Origin: Treponema socranskii subsp. socranskii VPI DR56BR1116 = ATCC 35536
GTDB lineage: Bacteria > Spirochaetota > Spirochaetia > Treponematales > Treponemataceae
Length of the DNA stretch: 41,623 nucleotides
Reading direction: 5' to 3'
Assembly: GCF_000468115.1 (NCBI RefSeq)
Contig: NZ_AVQI01000042.1
Location: 1-41,623 of the forward strand
Notes under the pieces: model-generated
What the model was told of the DNA's origin: nothing
Databases searched by the model: none
The model's input: only the letters and a program-made list of their open reading frames with translations
In this document: positions 40,424 to 41,623 of the stretch, one piece after another
Layout of the letters: each line of letters begins with the position of its first letter
Numbering within the stretch: position 1 is the stretch's first letter
Translations under genes and position numbers: made by a program

Positions 40424-41091
40424 ATGGATTCTCTTCCCCGTCACAAAAGCGTAGAGGAACTTACCTTTACCGATGATTTTATGTTCGGTACTATCAAAGC
40501 CTCATGGACGTAGATTGTTTACTGCGCGGGCAGAGTTATGCCGAACTCAAGGACAGTTACGTACTCTTTATCTGCACGCAAGACCCTTTCAACAAAGGGT
40601 TTCCCGTATACACCTTTGAAAATACGTGCAGAGAAGAGAGCGGCCTTTTTCTTGCTGACAAATCCTATAAAGTGTTTTATAATGCAAGTGCATACGGCAA
40701 AGAAAAAGACGATGAATTACATGCACTGCTGCGCTATCTTTGCGAAAAACAGGCAACAAGTCATTTTACGCAGACTATCGATGGACTTGTTGAGAGCACC
40801 AAAAACAACGAAAAGTTCAGGAGTGTGTATATGTCATTGAATATTCATAGAGATGATTTACTCAGACAAGGTTCCCTTATAGGCGAGAAAATCGGCTTTG
40901 AAAGAGGCGTTGTTGCCGGAATGAGCAAAGGCAGAAGACAAGGCATTGTACAAGGAATCAAACAAGGCTTCTCCGACGGTTCACACCGAAAAGCCTTAGA
41001 GGATGCAGGCAACTTAAAACGGCTCGGTGTTTCCATCGATATTATCACGCAAGCCACCGGTCTTTCCAAGCAGGAAGTGGAAAATATATAA
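40424..41091 (+). pseudogene. Rpn/PD-(D/E)XK-type transposase, internally deleted
   Basis: A strong SD (AAAGGAGG) and ATG at 40424 begin VEELTFTDDFMFGTI, the conserved N-terminus of the Rpn-like PD-(D/E)XK transposase family common in Treponema. After 30 codons the frame ends at TAG (40511-40513). From about 40498 another frame continues with SLMDVDCLLRG to a complete C-terminus (LGVSIDIITQATGLSKQEV). The stretch between these blocks, about 70-80 residues carrying the nuclease core with its D and E-x-Q/K residues in relatives, is missing and the join is out of frame. Any product from the ATG at 40504 (195 aa) would lack the catalytic core. Confidence 0.85.
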
Positions 41092-41134
41092 TCAATTAAT
41101 TCGGCATAAAACTTGTTTTTTGCTCGAATTATGT

Positions 41135-41140
41135 TATAAT
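41135..41140 (+). promoter_or_regulatory. -10 box before a 41-codon ORF
   Basis: TATAAT is followed by seven bases and an ATG at 41148; TTGTTT at 41113-41118 is a possible -35 at 16 bases. Confidence 0.4.
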
Positions 41141-41147
41141 ATCCAGT

Positions 41148-41273
41148 ATGGAACAATACCGCAGCGCACACAGTATTCCGCTCCGTAACATTGCACCCCT
41201 TGCGCGACACAATGTAAAACAAAAGGCACAAAGTCCCGTTCGGGTACTTGACAAAGCGCGCGGGCGCCGTATA
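41148..41273 (+). CDS. Possible 41-residue peptide, unknown
   Basis: This short frame begins MEQYRSAHSIPLRN and ends KRAGAV, basic in composition. Its stop TAA lies inside the -10 box of the next promoter (41269-41274). It has no SD and would be translated from a leaderless mRNA. The region could equally be a non-coding promoter-bearing repeat. Low confidence that it is a gene. Confidence 0.25.
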
Positions 41274-41274
41274 A
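41247..41274 (+). promoter_or_regulatory. Consensus promoter of terminal lipoprotein gene
   Basis: TTGACA (41247-41252) and TATAAT (41269-41274) both match consensus exactly, with a GC-rich 16-base spacer. It lies in the 400-base gap between the transposase pseudogene and the lipoprotein gene. Confidence 0.8.
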
Positions 41275-41312
41275 TCGTTCGTTCGTTCGTTCGTTCGTTC
41301 GTTCGTTCGTTC
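41275..41312 (+). repeat. Tetranucleotide tract (CGTT)9 CG
   Basis: Nine perfect CGTT units start on the base after the -10 box, so the transcription start lies within the tract. Such tracts change length by replication slippage. Confidence 0.97.
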
Positions 41313-41417
41313 GCGTAGCGTAAATTGTTTTCAAAACACAAAATCCGTAAATAATCGACAAACAACTCTGCCGGCGTCCATACCGGAACTTACTCTCTTT
41401 TCAAATTCTTACACAAC

Positions 41418-41461
41418 AAGCGTACCGAAAAGAATCATCTCTTCGGTGCGCTTTTTATTTT
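41418..41461 (+). terminator. Terminator-like hairpin in the lipoprotein leader
   Basis: AAGCGTACCGAAAAGA (41418-41433) pairs with TCTCTTCGGTGCGCTT (41438-41453), with one G-U pair and one mismatch, around ATCA, followed by TTTATTTT. It lies between the promoter and the lipoprotein start, so it would act as an attenuator. Confidence 0.75.
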
Positions 41462-41491
41462 GCAAACAAAATCATTTAAGAGGAGTTTTTT

Positions 41492-41623
41492 ATGAGCGGA
41501 TTTAACTCAAGCAACAAGAAAACGAGAGTTGCGGCGCTCGTCTCAGCCGCACTTTTGCTTACAGGTCTGGCGATAAGCTGCTCGAACGGCAGCGATTCAG
41601 GCGGAGGCGGAACACCGCCCGTA
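41492..41623 (+). CDS. Lipoprotein, N-terminal part only
   Basis: The first 44 codons are present and the window then ends. AAGAGGAG precedes the ATG. The N-terminus (NKKTRVAALVSAALLLTGLAISC) is a lipoprotein signal with the lipid-bearing cysteine at about residue 31, followed by a flexible Ser/Gly-rich linker (SGGGGTPP). This layout is typical of treponemal surface lipoproteins. Expression may vary through the (CGTT)9 tract and the hairpin in its leader. The function is unknown. Confidence 0.85.
   Translation, partial: MSGFNSSNKKTRVAALVSAALLLTGLAISCSNGSDSGGGGTPPV

Noticed and set aside
41275-41312. Possible CRISPR-like repeat array
   Set aside because: It is a simple tetranucleotide tract without spacers, and no cas genes are present.
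41134-41365. Minus-strand ORFs with NERT repeats as a repeat protein
   Set aside because: The repeat is only the CGTT tract read in two overlapping frames, with no SD; the plus strand carries a consensus promoter there.

Overview
The window looks like chromosomal DNA of a Treponema-type spirochete of roughly 50% GC. The signs are an archaeal-type class I lysyl-tRNA synthetase, spirochete-style lipoprotein signal peptides, and close-packed operons broken by GC-rich hairpin elements. The species cannot be named from the sequence alone.

Left part (1-11.8 kb, housekeeping and transport). A CBS-domain manganese pyrophosphatase is followed by class I lysK behind a ~190-nt leader that can fold in two competing ways. 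On the minus strand lies thiBPQ, a thiamine/TPP ABC importer under a TPP riboswitch with its own promoter, then tRNA-Arg(CCU) and a metallo-beta-lactamase (MBL) fold hydrolase. Next come three minus-strand genes joined by 4-nt stop/start overlaps: PRPP synthetase, an FGGY sugar kinase and a HAD phosphatase.

Middle part (11.9-26.5 kb). A GntR/FadR-type regulator is divergent from a five-gene catabolic cluster: short class II aldolase, lactonase-like MBL enzyme, UPF0261/Tm-1-like protein, GntP permease, second class II aldolase. The obvious reading is GntR-controlled import and breakdown of a sugar acid, although no kinase or dehydrogenase is present. Then follow a PhnP-like MBL enzyme, rpmB next to a CobW-type GTPase, an NADP-type secondary alcohol dehydrogenase, an RclA-like flavin disulfide reductase, an NfeD/stomatin pair, a DinJ/YafQ toxin-antitoxin locus bracketed by 30-bp direct repeats (the toxin frame is broken at its start), and a second CobW-type GTPase with an acidic, His-containing insert.

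Right part (26.6-41.6 kb). This holds an autoinducer-2 (AI-2) uptake and processing locus. The divergent units are lsrR-lsrK-cupin-large lipoprotein on the minus strand and lsrA-lsrC-lsrD-lsrB-lsrF on the plus strand. lsrG is absent and a small cupin gene sits beside lsrK. The 289-bp divergent region has two promoters and three copies of a GAACAWAA motif, which fits LsrR autoregulation. An AEC-family carrier, a stand-alone carboxyltransferase subunit and a decayed PD-(D/E)XK (Rpn) transposase follow. The window ends in the first 44 codons of a lipoprotein gene whose leader has a consensus promoter, a (CGTT)9 tract starting right after the -10 box, and a terminator-like hairpin before the gene.

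A feature that cuts across the window is that several monocistronic genes without a Shine-Dalgarno sequence carry a -10 hexamer only 6-8 nt before their ATG, which suggests leaderless mRNAs.
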